NCBI GenBank assembly: GCA_000231825.2 | Contig: JH720338.1 | Span: 419,574 to 483,573, forward strand | DNA from: Tetrahymena elliotti 4EA | Lineage: Eukaryota; Ciliophora; Oligohymenophorea; Hymenostomatida; Tetrahymenidae | Reading direction: 5' to 3' | Length of the DNA stretch: 64,000 bases | Shown here: positions 37,801 through 53,629 of the stretch, in pieces | How positions within the stretch are numbered: the first letter of the stretch is position 1 | Layout: the number at the start of each line of letters is the position of its first letter | Notes under the pieces: model-generated | What the model was told of the DNA's origin: nothing | Databases searched by the model: none | The model's input: only the letters and a program-made list of their open reading frames with translations | Made by a program: the position numbers and the translations under genes

Positions 37801-40800
37801 GGAAGGATTTAAAACCATTCCTATGTTTAAAGTGTACAGAGTACCAGTCAAAATATTTCCAACATTTGATATGATTATTCTAATTTAGTCAAATTGATTT
37901 GTATATTATCCTATTTAAAGGATACAACTTGGAACAACACCAATTTAAATATTAGGAGTTAAAATACAATTATATGATTAACCACTTGTAAAAGAACCCA
38001 AGTTATCATTTTGATACACCTGTGCAATACCCAAATCTTAGAGATAGTAATTACCTTCTATATGTAAAGCTAATTAAACTTCTTCATTTACACTTTGAAC
38101 AATATCTTTTGTTACTGAAAAATTTATTTATATTACATCATAAAATGTTGCTGTCGTAGTAGCATGCTTAATAGTAATTGTGTCAAATCTTGTTAATAAA
38201 AATAATTAAAATGCTTGCTACTGTATGATAGCATTTGTTGCAGAATCCCTTATATTAAAAAATATAAGCTCTTATCCATTATTACTATTATTCTACAATT
38301 GTATTTAGCTATTTTAAACTACCTCTTATATTTTTAAAGAATATTATTAATTAGTATTTAAACCACCAACAGGACTTTAGACTTAGTAGCTATTTGTAGC
38401 ACTGTTATACTAACATGAGCAAAAGATAGCTTTATTTAATGAAAAAAATTAAAAATAAAATTAATTACATATCATAAAAATAAGTTTTAAATTTATTAAT
38501 ATTAAAAAATTTATACTTAAACCAAGGTCTGAAGATGCTAGGACTGGAGAGAAGGAGCACATTATTCCATTAGCGTTATTGACTTGTACTAAATTACTAG
38601 TAGCGATTTCAAAATAGTTGGTACTAAATGTTAAAGACAATAAAGGGTTGAAATAAATATAGAACACTAAAGATGAAGTGATATCTTAGAAAAATAATTA
38701 AGTAAATGCTGTTTCATAGTATCCAAATATATATTTTTACTAAAGAAAATCAAGCTCTGTATAAATTTTTGCAACAGAATCAAACTAGTTTATGATATAT
38801 GTTTAAGAACTAGAAGAGTCATCAAGATAATCACTAGTTTATAACTAGAAAGTGTACTAAACATTGTTTGATATTACATGACCTTATATAAAGATAGAGA
38901 AACCTTGAGCAGTATTGAAGCTACTAACATTTAATACATCTACAGTGTCAGCTGCTATAATATGACAACTTTAAAAGTTATTGAGATATGAAGAAGCTGT
39001 TAAGGTTGTTATCCAGCAACTTTCTAAATTAGAAAATCCAGAGTTTATAACTAAATGCAGTTTTTTGATCTTTCTTTAAAGTAAAGTAATTGTGTTTGTG
39101 TTAATTGTAAATTAAATTTCACAAACTGCTCTTTAGTTAAGAGCTGCTATAATTTCGTTATCAAGACTGAAAGGATTTGAAATGTCTATTAAAAATGGTG
39201 TAGAAAACTAAAATATGTTAAATGCTATATTTGGGCTTAAGTTTAATTAAGTAGTATATGTTAATTAATGAGATAAAGGAGGAGTTTATCTCTATAAATT
39301 ATTTCCTTAATAAAAACTTGCTAGTACTTAAGGATTAATACCATAATCAGGCTGTTAGTATGTAAAAGGATTGATGACACTTTTAAATAATAAATTCATT
39401 TATTATGACTAATTAATTTATGGAGCACTTATATATATACTATTTGTACTACTATTTATCCAAAGAATGTTAAGATTAGTTTGAGTACCTCCTTAAGATT
39501 ATTATATTATGATGCTATTAATTAAATTAGATGCTAAAATTCCATTAATAAACTAAAGTCTGATTTTATATCCACTATATTAATTCATATCATAGTAATT
39601 ACTATTTATTGGGTAGTTTAACACAAACACGGGATAATCACTAATTTATCCTTAAATTAAATTATTAGGAGTATCAAAATTAAAAGGTCCTATTGCTATA
39701 ATAGCAGGATTTGGAGTTACCCCATCTACAACGAGTAATTACTATACTTTCAAAAAATAAAGTGTAGTGTCATTCAAATAAACATTTATCAATAAATTCA
39801 TATTCCACCACTGCAAAACATATTTAGCAGGCAGCTACATATCATCAATAGCTATTGAAAATTAAGTATTTGCCTTGACAGAGTTAAACTATTCAATTCT
39901 TATTTGTAATTTTCCATCTTCACTAGGACCAATAATACATCTTGGACTTAAAATTCTTGTTATTATTTGTTAAAAGGTAGTGCTTAATTAACAATTTATT
40001 GTATCTCCTATTTTTAAATATTTTTAGTTTTAAAATAATGAAAAGTAGATGAGTGATACCACTATCATCTATCTATAAAATATTTTTGTTAAATTTGTCA
40101 AATTAAATGAGTTGAGGGAAACACTTAAATGTTTATTAATTTAATTAGATTTTTAATTTGATCAAAATTTGAAGAGTACAAATAACTAAATTGTACTATT
40201 TTAAAAGATTTAATTAAGAATTAAGACTGATATTACCTGGATTTTGTGTAGGAAAAGCCTATAAAATAGTTAATTCTGGAAAAGTTAAAGTTATAAAGCT
40301 AGTTGGATACCCGTCTGGAAGAGCAGGAGTTAGAGTAAATTAAATAAATAAACTTGTAGTTTGTTGTTATAATCCTGAAGTATAATAAAGACTATTCAAC
40401 TCTATTTATTATATTCCTTGATCATAATAATGTAGTAAGCGAGTATAAAAAAGTAAATTTTAATTTAATTATCTTGCAAACATCCAAACTTCTCTATAAG
40501 TATTAACTGTATCTTTTTAGAACCCAATTATTTTATTGTTATTCATAGTTGAAATGATAAATTCATATTTAACATTTGGTTATAACTAAAGTTAAACTTT
40601 ATTAAATAAAATTTCAAAAGCAGGAGAGCCACTAGGATCAAATATTGAAGCAGAACATAAGAATGTATTATAAGACATTTATTTAATTGGGTCATATTAA
40701 CGTAAAGTGCATCTAATTGAAACCTAAGAAGCATCTACAGTCTTTCCAGCAAACACTCTCATATGCTAAGTTATTGGTATAGCAGTCTAAAAGTTGATAA

Positions 40801-43800
40801 AAAATCTCTCAGAAGTATTAGGAAGAGTGTATATTTTTGGAACAAAAGGATAAATCTTCATATAACTATAGCTTAAAAATTACTTAGTAGAAGATGAGTC
40901 TACAGTTTATATTGTTTATGTGAATAAATTTTAAACTGATATTTGATTAACTATGTCTGATGTATAAGAATAATAAAATGTCAAAGTAAAATCTATGTTA
41001 TTTGAAGCACTATTTTAAACACTAAAATATACATTGATGGTATTTTAAGTTTACAAATCAGAAACAGTCCTATAAATCCTAAATTTTAATTTAAAAAATA
41101 TTGAAATAAAATTTGATTTAAAAATTTTGTTTAATTACCAAAGTCTATGGTTAATAGCATTTGAACCATCATAATAACACACCAAGTCAGGTATTGATTA
41201 CTATTCAACCTTATTTTTATAATACAGATATAATTATAAACATAATATTTCTTTTTAATTAAATTAGCCTCAAATAACTCTGATTGAAAAAAAAAATATT
41301 AATTTAATTAAATATTTCAAAAAACTCTTATTAAATTTTTTCTTTTTAAGTTGAGTCTATAATTTTTAATATTAAATGTTTTTAATTTTTTCATTTAAAA
41401 AAAATTGTTGAAGAAATATTTAAAATTTCTTTAAAAAGTAGAAAATTGAACTGATTTATGCTGACATATTTAAAATAAAAAAAATTTTATTCTAAAAAAA
41501 TGATTTCTGTTTAAAAAATAATAAACTACCACAACAAAGCAAGCATTCTTAGCTAATGTAACTTATGTTTTGGCAAAAGTTATCAGTATTCTTCCTTTAT
41601 TTACAGGAATCACAAAAGTATTCAAAAGGAATGTAGCTGCACATATTTGTGTCTGTAATCCAACGTTTAGAGTTAAGAATACATTTGTAACTTTAAAGAG
41701 AGTACTTTAAGCAAAGTTGAAGTTTGCTGATGGGAAAAGCTACTGAAATTGATGTGTCATAATACCTTATGTTCCATCAAATACGAAGATATCTAATTCA
41801 AAGTTAGCAAATGTAAAAGGTTTAGCTGGCATCATTAATTAAGGAGAACCTTTAAATACCGTAATTTGTGTTGGATTTTATCCCACTTGACATACTATTA
41901 GAAGAGATTAGACTGAATATACCCTATTTTACAAAAATATTGGGGAATTACAAAAATCTAATGTTGGAACTGGTCCTATTTATGGTAATCTGACATAGAT
42001 ATAGGGCCAATTAAAGAATTGAGAATTAACATCAACAGCAAATCTTACAAGTGGCTACTCATTTACATATCTAGAATTATAGAAAGTTGGTGGGTCAATA
42101 CCAAACGTGCCTGCTTTTAAAGTACTTTGGGGTAGGATATTTACTAATATAGTTTATTAGTAAACATTTGCATATCCACCTACTCCTTGGTAGTCACTAT
42201 ATATTGAAGGGCTTGTTAATTTTATCAAGACCCCTAAATTATTCTATGCTAATGGATTTATAATCTCGGGAATATAGCAAGAAATAGAACTGAATTATGC
42301 AGCATCAATATATAGTAATACAGAAGCTTAGTATAAACCAGTTGGTATTCTTCTATAGCAATTCTGGGGTTACAAAGGATTTCCCACTACCATTTTTTTA
42401 ACAGTAATAAAAATTAAATAAGATAATTGCTTAATTTTTTAAATAAATTTTGAAAACAAATATTTTAATTTTTTACGTGGTATTGAGCAAAGACATGATA
42501 TCTTTTATGATTCTTTTGTAGAATCAGTAGCATAAATAAAATTTGTAACATATGTAGGAAAAACTAATTAAAGAACTTAGTTATAGGCTATGCCTATATT
42601 TTAATTCAGATTATTTAATTAGAATTAATATTCTGTAGTATACTGCTATTCTAAAGTTAAAGATTTAAAGCTTGGTGTATTTCCTATTTGAAGATTATCA
42701 TTGGTATAGGAAAAAACATTTTCCATCAGTAAAACTGTACTCGGTGATAGCGTAGGGTTAAAGCATCTTTACTAATATGCATGGAATCTTGACCAAACAT
42801 AACTTTGGGTATTAGTTGGAGCAAAAGTTTAGTTAATAAGAGTAATTTATATTTCCCATAGTTTATTTTTGTAATTTAGAATATTCCCCATTTCATTAAA
42901 TTACTCAAAGAACTCTATATATATCATAGGATATCCATTAGTACTGTACACTATACTACAAGTAACTTCTTCTTCAGGGTTAAATGGAGATACAGGTTGC
43001 TTGATTCTTCCTGTAATATCTATTGTACAGGCAGTTTATGTTCTATCAAGTTCTAATCCAAAAAGATATATATACCAGTAACCCCAATATTGTCTATTTG
43101 TATTTATTGGAGAAATACAAGCTTAAGCACAAGAACATGTCATGCAATATGATGCATTTGTACAATCCCCTCCAATATACATATCTAAATTAGTTTAAAA
43201 ATTTATAGTTATCTAAATATTATCTTAAACTCCTAAATTATTATTTGTAATTTTTGATATTTTATATAGTGTTCCTATATTTAAACTTTAATTTATGAAG
43301 CCTTGATTATTAGGTGCAGTAAGCATAGGAAACTAGTAATCAGGTGTATGAGTTAATATAGAGTAATACATAAGATGGCCTTAAGAGGTGCTAGGTAAGT
43401 AAGCAGCTGTATTTGCATAATAAGCAAAAATAACACTTATTGAGTTTGTTGGACTATATTAAGAATTGGTGTGTTAGATTCTGATTTTCAAGCCTACATT
43501 TTTCTGTGGAAGAGAAGTACCTTGAGAATTCATAAAAGGATAATTAATTATTGAGTCAAAGTTACTAATCTTAAGTCTTGTAGCTATTCCTCCTGAAATT
43601 ACATTTGTTTCTATTGAACATTAAACTTATTCTCCAATATGATCAGATGTATTAAGTATAGATAGTCCACTCATAACTGTGCAAGATGTGGCTCCATTAT
43701 TAAATATAGTATTAGTTTGTGTAGTACCTTTAAGATAATATGAAAAGTATTAGACCTTAGATTTTTTCATCAAAAACAGAGAAAAAATTTATTTTACCTT

Positions 43801-46800
43801 AAAATTCTAAAGAAATTATATTGCCAAAAAAGGGAGTAAATAGAGTTAAAAGTGAAGAAATATCAATTTTCACTAGTGTCTGAGAAGGTTAATTCTATTG
43901 TATTGTCAGGAAATCAAAATATTATATTTTTACATTTGGTGTTGATAGTAACTAAGCATTTGCAATTGATTAAGCATCTGATAACTGATAAGTCAATACA
44001 TCATAAGACCCAGACATAAAATGATTCACTTTTTAATTAAAATTTTAATTTATAATTACATTATTTAAATTCTTCACAAAATAAGCTAATGAAAAAATCA
44101 TCAAGTGTTAGTTAAATTAAAAAGTAAAAATTAATTACCAACTACATTATATCTGTAATGATCACACTTCATTGAACCAAGATTAAATATTTTTGTAGAG
44201 CTTTCAGATGCTTAAAATAATCTATAGGCGTAAACATATTTGACCATAGTTGTTGGTGTAGGAAAAACTTGTAAATAAAAGATATCTCTAATATATTGAT
44301 CAGGTGCAAAAAAGCAAATATTTGGATCACTTTAATCAGCTAAAACAATCTAAATAAGGCTTGATTAAGTTGTAGATTAGATAGATTAATTTGTAGTAAA
44401 TTTAAGGCTATTAATTTGCTACATGGCAGAAGATGGGATAAGAGCAGATGGTGGTAAATTATTAGGTGTACTTTAAACTAAACTAATCACGCCTAAGAAT
44501 GAATAATCTCCCTTAAATTCATTCCCATAGGGATATTAAAAGTTTTAGTTTCCACCATAAGCTTTTACTACAATTAAGAAATCAATCGGTGTAGCTAAGC
44601 CTGCTACAGTTCCAGTAGGGTTTTAAACCATCAATCTAAATATTTCTGGTTGGTTAGGAGTGTAAGCAAATCCAAAAGCATGAACTCTAATAGGTTTACC
44701 AAATTAAGTGATTTGGCCTTCTTCTATGAAGCATTTTATTGGAAATTGGCAACCAGAGGTAGTAGGACCTTTTTATTATAAAAATAATTTGATAATTTTA
44801 GTTTTTAAGTTAAATTTTTTACTTCCCAAATTTAAATTGCAATCAGGAGAAGAGTTTGGTGTGGGTATGCCCTTTGAACAAGGAAAAGATGATCCTGTCT
44901 ATAGACCGTGCATAGTTGTTGTAGTATAAATTTAGTTTTTAAGTTAATCAACAGTAAGAAATTCAAAAACTAACCCCTTAATATCTGACCTATCAAAAGT
45001 AAGAGTGAACTCTAAAACATTGATAGCTCCTTTAAAGTTATTAGCTGAAGTAATTGATCCAACTTCAATTCCTCTATGAGGAGGAGTGATTGGTTAATCT
45101 AAATCATACATTAATTAAATATATTACTAGAAAAGTGAAAAACTTACTTTGAGTTGAATAAAAAGCTGAAAAGAAATCAGAATGTAGAAAATAAGAATTC
45201 CCTCCATTGATAACTAACTCATATTTAATTGAATAGGCTCCATCATCGCCAATATAAAAAAATCCATCTTTTTCTAAATTATTTGGGTCTACAGCTGAAA
45301 CATAAAGGTAAATATTTGATCCCAGAGGTTAAGCTTCAATAAACTCAACTATGATTTGTAAATTTGTGGGATCATTTGTACATCTAACCCTCATATTATT
45401 TACATAACAAACCAAGCCATCAATAATTAAATCATTTTTAGTACTAGGTGTTGGTATTTAAATTCCTTAATTATAATGTACTATTATTTAATGTGAAGTT
45501 AGCCATGTTGTTGCTGGTATGTTTATTGGACTTTCTACCTCTACTTTTATTGGAATTCTTTGAGTTCTACTATATGCCACAAATTCATCAAAATATCTAT
45601 AATTTTTAAAATTGGTAGGAATAGTAAGAAATTTTGTGAAAGATTTTGGATATGTTTAAATTTATTAAATATCTTGTTAATATCCTTTTTAATATAATTT
45701 ACTGTTAGTGAATGTAGTCAAATAAAGTGGGGACTGAAGGATAAACTGCTGCTTTGTCTGCAGTTATAGTCAGTCCACCTGTCATTTGCTTATTATCACT
45801 AAAGCAAACGTAATCATCTGAAACTCTTGGATTTAATACAATTGCTGGATCAGAATACCAAGAATAGAATTTTAAATCAAAGTTATTATATGGAATAACC
45901 TAGGTTGCTGCAACTATTTATGGATTAACCATTGTTAAGGAGAGTGTTTCGAATGAGAGATTAAGTGTACCATCACCTGAAAATTTTAATTTATGAGTAT
46001 AAGGTGGGAGAAAAAAAGTATGAAACACATACCTATAAAATATGGGAGGTTGGGAGAATTTTGTACAGTAATCCAAATAATTTTGTTTGTGGAATCTATT
46101 TCACATCTTTAGATTTAGACTTAAGATGTTGAAGATTCTTTGCAATTAGAATCTGTTTAAATTAAAATATAAAATACTTATAAATATTATTATTTTATGA
46201 TAAAATTACATTTAAATGAGAAAGCAGAAGAACTTGGAAAAATTATGGCTAATTTTTTTACAATTGCCCAATAAGGAGCAATAATAGTAAAGATATAGTC
46301 CATATTTATATTTTAATAGGGAACAATGTTTCCTTTACTTACTATTTACATACTAACACTTGAACTTACCTAAGTAAGAAGCTGTGGGAAGCTATCAAAA
46401 TAATTTATTTTTTCTGTCATTCTCCTTGAGCTATAGTAAGCAAATCCTATCACAACTCTCTGTGCAGCATTTTCTAATTTAGTATAAGGAGTAAAAAATG
46501 CATTGTTAAACCATACTAAATTTGTAGGATTAAGGTTTCCAGACTATGATGGAAAGACTAGTATATATCCATTATTAACAAGTATTGCACAGTTAGATTT
46601 AAACGGAGTAGGTGCCACATTATTATATTAGCAACTAACTAGAGAGGTAGGTTAATTCAGATATAATGGAAAATTCAATCTCAACAAATACACATCTTAG
46701 TTTGCAAATTATAATTACAAAGTAGGTTATGCTCTAAAATGTATAGTTTGCACTAGTTTATGGCAAACAGTGTTTTAGCTATCTCCTAAATCAAAATCTC

Positions 46801-49800
46801 CATTTAATCCTGTCACATCGTTCATCCCTAATTAAAAAAATTTTTTTTAGCTTCATTTTTAAAAAATTTTAAAATAATAATATCATCGAATATAAAAATA
46901 TTTCAGAATTATTTATATTTTTTTAGGCTATTCAGAAAATTGATATAATTTTTTCAATAAATTGTTTAAATCTTTTCATTTTTAAAAGTTATTTATTAAG
47001 AATAATTACTCTCAAAACAATTAGTTTAAATTTATTTTAATTACCAGGATTTAAAATTGGAATAGCATTTATTTCATGCCTGTAATGAGTTTTAGCTTCT
47101 GATATAATATCATAAGTATATACCTGGATTGGAATAGAAAGCTAGCTATTCACAGGTATATTGGGATTCTAAATTGATATTGCAATTTAAATAAAATCGC
47201 TGCTAGTGACCTAACTTGATAATTGAGAACAAATAAATTTCAAATTTTGCTTTAAAGGTCTGTAACCTTTAAAAAACCTGCAAGTCATACTAAAATTAAC
47301 TGTAGATAAACTTAAAGAAGCATCAACTAGATCATATTAAACAATATCTGAATCTTACAAACTAGAATACCCTCCGTTTTCATCAAACAAATTTTTGGAA
47401 TCAAGAGAAATAACTGGAAACTCTAGAATAATCTAATCTGTAACTTTAATGGTGACTTAAGGCTAAATCTTGAGCAATATTAAATTCCATTCACCAGGGA
47501 TATTAATCAAACTTTAGATAAGTATTTATTGGAAATCACTTGAATATATTTTTATATAAATTTAGTCTATTGTTTTATAATCACCTAAACCCTATGGATC
47601 ACAAGCAAGAGATATTCTAAATGTACCTGGATTTAATCCAAATCGTATACCTTCCTAATTGATACCATTCACTGTTGTAAGAACAAGCTCATATCTTTCA
47701 TTTTTATTTAATATCTCATTAGGTAGCATGACTATCCTCAAACTATTTTTAGTATTTGATGTATTAACTTCTTGAATACTAGTTATCAAGCAACCTATCT
47801 TTTTCCCTATATTAGTTTTACTTTCAAATCCACATACATATTTATCATTTTTATTGTAAGGAAACCCTCCTTAACTTTTTCTATTTACTGAATATCTTTT
47901 AAATATTTAAAATTAGTAATTAGATCTTTGAAATCATTTAATAAAAGATACCTGAACAAATCTATCTAAAATTTGCCTTAATTTCCTAATACATCATCAT
48001 CTATTTTTAAATGTATTTTCAAAGGTCCTTTAAAATTACTTCTCAAAATATCTTGCTATATATCAACATTATTACTTTCTTATTTTACTATTAATAAAAA
48101 TTGTGAAAACAAATTTAACCTATAAAAAAATATACTCATGCTCTCATACTAAGACATTACAATCATTGTATTTGGTTCATTTAAGATTTAATCTATCAAG
48201 TAACCTGTTGTTAAAGTGCTTGCACTAAAACCTGTACTCAAAGTTGTTATTTAAAGACTTTGAGTTGTTATTTGTGCTGTAGGAAGATCAACTTTTCCAG
48301 TAATTATAATGTTTGAGTTAGCTTAAACTTAATTTATATTGCTTATAACCCATTAGTTATTATTTTAAACACTACACCCAAACGAACCACTATTTAATAA
48401 GTAATTAGATTATAACTTTGATCCACTTTATACAGAACTCTCGCAATGACTATAAATTACTGGAAAATCAGTTGGAAACTAAACTACAATAGAGCCACCA
48501 GTAGGGATAAAATGAGTAGTTGTAAACTTAAGCTAAACAAGAGTCTAAATTGAGTTAATCAAAGGTGATTAACTGTTCATTAAATTCAAAGATACATTAG
48601 TTAAAGTACCAATGAGCATTTTCCATTAATTTGCTGTTATTTAATTTACTACTCTTCCTTAATACAAAGTACCTTACCAAACGTATACATAGTAAATTGT
48701 ATTAGACTAAGGGACAGAAATAGGCAATTAGCTGACTTTTAAAAATTAAAAGATAGGTTAATTTAAAATTTAATTATTGTTTCCTTCTTTTAATGTAATT
48801 TGAATTTAAAAATAATGGTTAAGTAATTACTAATTGAGTCATTTATATTTGAGAAAGTTAATGCTGGTACTTATTTAGTGACATAAACTAATATATTAGC
48901 ATCAGGGAAAGATAAGCATAATAAAAATTATGACACATCACATCCTAAGAAGTTCAAAGTAGGAGAAATAGTAGAAGGTAGCTAAACATAATAAATATCT
49001 TAATTAGAGAATGCTGTAGTATAGTAAACTCTATTTGAAATCATAGCAACATTCGTACTTCCCACACTAGAAGGATTACTAAAAATATTTCCTACATATG
49101 GATTAGTTAAATCTGGATTTGGTGTTGATACTTGCATATTTAAAAATACATTAAAATAATCAAGATTCAAATTAGAGATAATTGATCCATTTGACTGATC
49201 TATTATCAATACTTCAATTTAAAAAGTAATATCAACAACTGGATTTGATGGATTCACAATGTTTGTTATAAAAACAAACAATTCTTAATCTTGTAAAATA
49301 CTGTCAAAATTTATTATTTCTACTCTAATACTATCAGTATCATAATCTTGAGGCTTTAGTCTACATTTGAGTTGCTTACCAATCTCTGCTTGAATAGTAC
49401 TAATTACATAAAATTTAGAAAAATTAAAATAATTAATTGAATTAAGGAAAGAATATTACTTTTAAGGCTAAGAAAAATTACAAGCCACTAAGGTATCAAC
49501 CAATGGATCGTAATTTAATCCTAAATTCGAGTTAAATAAAGCAGTTCCAGCTTAATTAAAGGTAGGAAATACCAAGTAAATTCTACCTCCTCCAGAAAAT
49601 TTAACAATTTTTTATGGAAATTTAGCATGAAATAGTATCAAGTTATACTAACTTGGGGAGCTACAGTAAGATTTTACATAGAAGAATATTAACTTTTAAG
49701 GATTGACTTTGGTGTATTTTGTAGATAAATTGTTGTTGCCAAACTAATCAATTAGCTTCATTTAAATTTAGTAAATATTTGCTATTGATGGATGCTAAAT

Positions 49801-52800
49801 ACCATCTAAAGGGCTTATATATTCTGTTGATATTAATAGAGTATTTGGATTAGTGTTGATTACAATAGCTGGATTTGTTTATGGATAAACTTCTACAATA
49901 AGCTAAGGAGAATATGATGTTACTTTACAATAAACTCTAAGTTAATTAATTTAGCAGTACATAGGTACATTTTAAGTAATTCCATTTGGAATAGTAAAAC
50001 CAATATCAAATTAAATTTCTATTGTTTTTAATGCAGCTACAATAGTAGGTGACTACTAAAATTAAATAATAAATGGACCAACATAATTGATAGGGGGATA
50101 TTCATTTTATTTATAAAAGTTATCAATAATATTAATTTTTTAAAGTGAATTTATATTATTTGTAATTGGGTTGTCTGCATTTTTAACATCAGTAATAGAG
50201 TCAATAGGATTACTATTTTAATCCAGAGTATAAATATCGCAACTAGGATTTATTGGGTTTTATACTGGATCTGTGAGCAATCTTAATGTTATTGTTAGTT
50301 GCACTCCAGAATTAATCTTTTTAAAACCAGTGATTTTGAATGAATTTGTAGAATCATCTTTGGTGCACTAAATAGGAAAATAAGATAAACTCTAAAATTA
50401 AGGTGATTTAAGCTCACAATAAAGTAAATATCTACTAGTTTAAACTGTTACTCCATTGTAAAAGAATATTTAAATAGATCCTTAATCTGGTATATAATTT
50501 TTTGTAATAAATGATACTGTAAAATACTCTTCTGTATTTTTAATTATGTATTATCCAAGATTTGTAATTTTAAAATTAGCTGTATTTATTAAATCACTCC
50601 CAAATTTTATGTAGAAAGATGCTTTTTTTATTACTCTTTAGCTAAATAAGGCATAAAAGTTTACTGTAAAACTACCTTAAAAAGGAGGAGCCTAAATAAT
50701 ACCTAGAGGGATATCTGTAAGCTAATTGTAAATAGGGGGATTTAACATTATTGGTTGAGCTTTTTTTTCAAGTATAATAAAACCATTTCCTGATGGAGCT
50801 CTTGGTAAATAGTAGCAGGTACTTGTACCACATGAAAAAATATTAGGGATAGATGCATACTTAAATGAAGAAGAGAAGTAGTACAATACTGTATCTACTG
50901 GATTCAATGTATAAGAAATACTCAAAGATGGTAAGCTATTAATGATAGCACTACTTTATAAAACACTTACTTCATAATTTATACCTGATCCACCAGGCTA
51001 AGATTAGGGGAATAAATTCCATTTCTTATTTATTTGGTATAACTGAACATATTAAGTAGTCATACCAGGTGTTATTTAATTAATTGAGAATGTGAGATCT
51101 AAGATATTATCAGGTTCAATATTTAATGGTATTTCACTTATTACAAAGCTTATACTTGTACCAGAGGGTATAGATTCAAATCCATATATCTAAACTCTAT
51201 CTTCAAATAAATCGCATCTAATATTAACTCCTGTCAACCCTTGTATATAGCATGAAAAATTTTATATTGATGTCTGGCTATTTGACAAAACAATATCAAC
51301 ACCACTATTGAAGCTTAAAACAAAAATATAATTTGTTGGACTTCCATTCATAATCAAATCAACAGGACAACTAAAAGATATTTCAATAACTAGCATCTCC
51401 TGTTATTCTAAAGCGAGAGGGTTAATAATAGCATTAGATAACTAGAATGAATCAGGAACCCACTCTCCATAAAATATTTCTAGAGGGGATGCTACTGGAT
51501 TATCTGAGTTGAAAGTTTAAACTGTAAATTCGTATCTTTACAATATTGTATTTACTAGAATACCCTCTTGCTCTCCTAAATTTGAAAAATAAAAAAAAAT
51601 TAATTAATAAAATTAGAGAATGAAAAACTCAAATATTTTTATATTAAATATTAAAAAGATAAAAAATAATTAATTACCAGGTATTGCTCCCTCTGTAGTA
51701 ATAATAATAGGTATTTCACTTTAGAAGAATGCATAGTTTGATGGTGTATATATTGTAATTATTGATTTTGCTGTTTATGCATTATTAATAACACAGCTTG
51801 TTGCCATAACTCTTTCATAGAAGAGACATTTTAAAATCCCATTTTAGGATGTTACAGGCTATTAAACTTAAGGAGTAATAGTTATAACTATTTTTCCAAG
51901 AGTTGAGCTAGTAGTAGGTGGTAATTACACATTTAAAAATAATAATATCTCAATAGGGCCTCTTTCCCCAGCTTTTAGTTTTGCTACTTTTCTCATTGGA
52001 TGAGCTCTAAATATCTTCGAAGTCCCCTCTTTATTAAAATTTTTAATTATATATTAACAAATTAAGTGCTAACATAAAATATATACTTTAAGACCCAATC
52101 TAAGTATTTATTAAAGAATAATCTACAATCTAGTTTGATCCACTAAGTTTAGATAATATTGTAAAGCTATATTAACCTTTTTTTAATATTTTAAAGATTT
52201 TTTAATTTTTTTTGTTAAAATTTAAAATAATATTGATTTGAAAATGAAAATACTCTAAATTATTTGCTCAAATATTTACCTTAAATTGAAGGTGAAATAA
52301 TAGGTAGCTCAATTATTATCTTATTATAAGGTAGTAACTTGGTGAATGTTGAAGCTATAAAGTTACTTCCCTAGAGCTCACAAGTATATTGTGATGGGTG
52401 ATCATCTTAAATTAGCACTATAGCACATGTATTTGAAGTAATTTACCATTATGAATCAAATTAAATTTATATGTAACCATCATTTAGTCCATGCTCAGTC
52501 TGAATAGTTAGATAATATACAGGGATACCAAAAGATATCAAAGATTTATCTACTGTTGTTTCAAGTTAAGCAAAAATATTTCCTGGTTAAATTTATATTT
52601 ACCCATCAAATTATATTGTTTCTACAGCTAAATTCGTGTTATATTTAAGAAGATCAATTTAAAAACCCATAAAATAACCAGAGTAATTCGGATTTATCAT
52701 ATTTATTACATCTACTTAAACAAGACCAGATAAGGGCTTAGTTAGCACTAGACATTCAATAATTCTTCCCATGTATAAATTGCTAATTACTTTTTCACAT

Positions 52801-53629
52801 GTGTTATCTTCTATTCTAACTAAAGCTTAACTGCTTGTGAAATGCTCAGGAAAAATGATTCTGATAGAATGACCACTTTAGTAAATTCCAACCAGCTAGA
52901 ATCTTTTGTTTTTTTTTAAATTTCAGTCAACAAAATTAGCTTTTATTTTTAATCAATTTAAATCATTACTTGAAGGAATAACTTGCCCCTGATGAAATTT
53001 TCAGCCATGAAATGGGAGTAACTTAAGCAGATAGCATTTAAACTAATTAGTATTTAAAATAATAGTATAAAAGATTATTGTATAATATATTATTTATATT
53101 AATAATTACTTGGAGGATCAGCAAAAGACTACTTTCCAAAACTAGTTTGACATATTACTTGATTTTAGACATTATTTATACATAATTCGAAGTCTGAGCT
53201 TTGATCATAATTTGTAGGATTGTTCACCTAACCAAATATTATTGAATTTCCATTTTGTGTTAGTAGTGATCCATCAAAATTAAATACAACTGTGTTAGAA
53301 AACTAGTTAATTTAGCAATCTATATCTTAATAGTTATTTGTTCCCTAAATTTATGAATAAATTTAACATTAGTTAAATAGGCTTGGTAGAATAATCTCTT
53401 TAGGAAACTTTAAGCTCACATTTAATTCTGATTTATCTAGCAAAGATACTATTTTAAATTCTTCTTTTTGGCTTTAAAATGAAAAATCTACTTAGTAAAA
53501 GGTTTATTGACCTTTTGCTGAATTTAAAGGAACTACTGATTAAGTAGAAGGATCAGAAAATTCTTAAATTGTTTTGGAATTAATCAGCCAAACAAATGTA
53601 TTTAAGAGTAAAACTATTACTCTAAACAT
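28818..53629 (-). CDS. Giant secreted repeat protein, intron-rich
   Basis: The gene starts at 53629 with a signal peptide, MFRVIVLLLNTFVWLINS, and I follow it to TGA at 28818-28820, where the chain ends QKYTDDDYVYC. There are about 20 or more introns, many starting GTAAT. Exon 1 is 53629-53110 and exon 2 starts at 53042. Some gaps that look intergenic (41100-41560, 46830-47040) are introns with matching phase. The protein, probably above 7000 aa, consists of divergent beta-rich units with a core like SGHSIRIIFPEHF, DGYIQIQFDSQW or NKGRILITF followed by a pair of Cys. I see no membrane anchor at the C-terminus, so it may be secreted or held at the surface by partners. No enzyme motif is visible and the repeat family is not one I can name. 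Splitting into two genes cannot be fully excluded, but I found no internal start with a signal peptide and no clear stop. Confidence 0.75.

Noticed and set aside
41100..41560. Possible gene boundary in the giant gene (long non-coding gap)
   Set aside because: The exons on each side join in phase (ACFVV to VEQQS) with GT and AG at the ends, so it is better explained by an intron.
44708..44929. Plus-strand ORF of 73 codons
   Set aside because: It is antisense to the giant secreted-protein gene, whose minus-strand frame is continuous here with typical repeat sequence.
46830..47045. Second possible gene boundary in the giant gene
   Set aside because: Donor and acceptor match in phase within a Gly codon (NPG to MNDVTG), so it is an intron.
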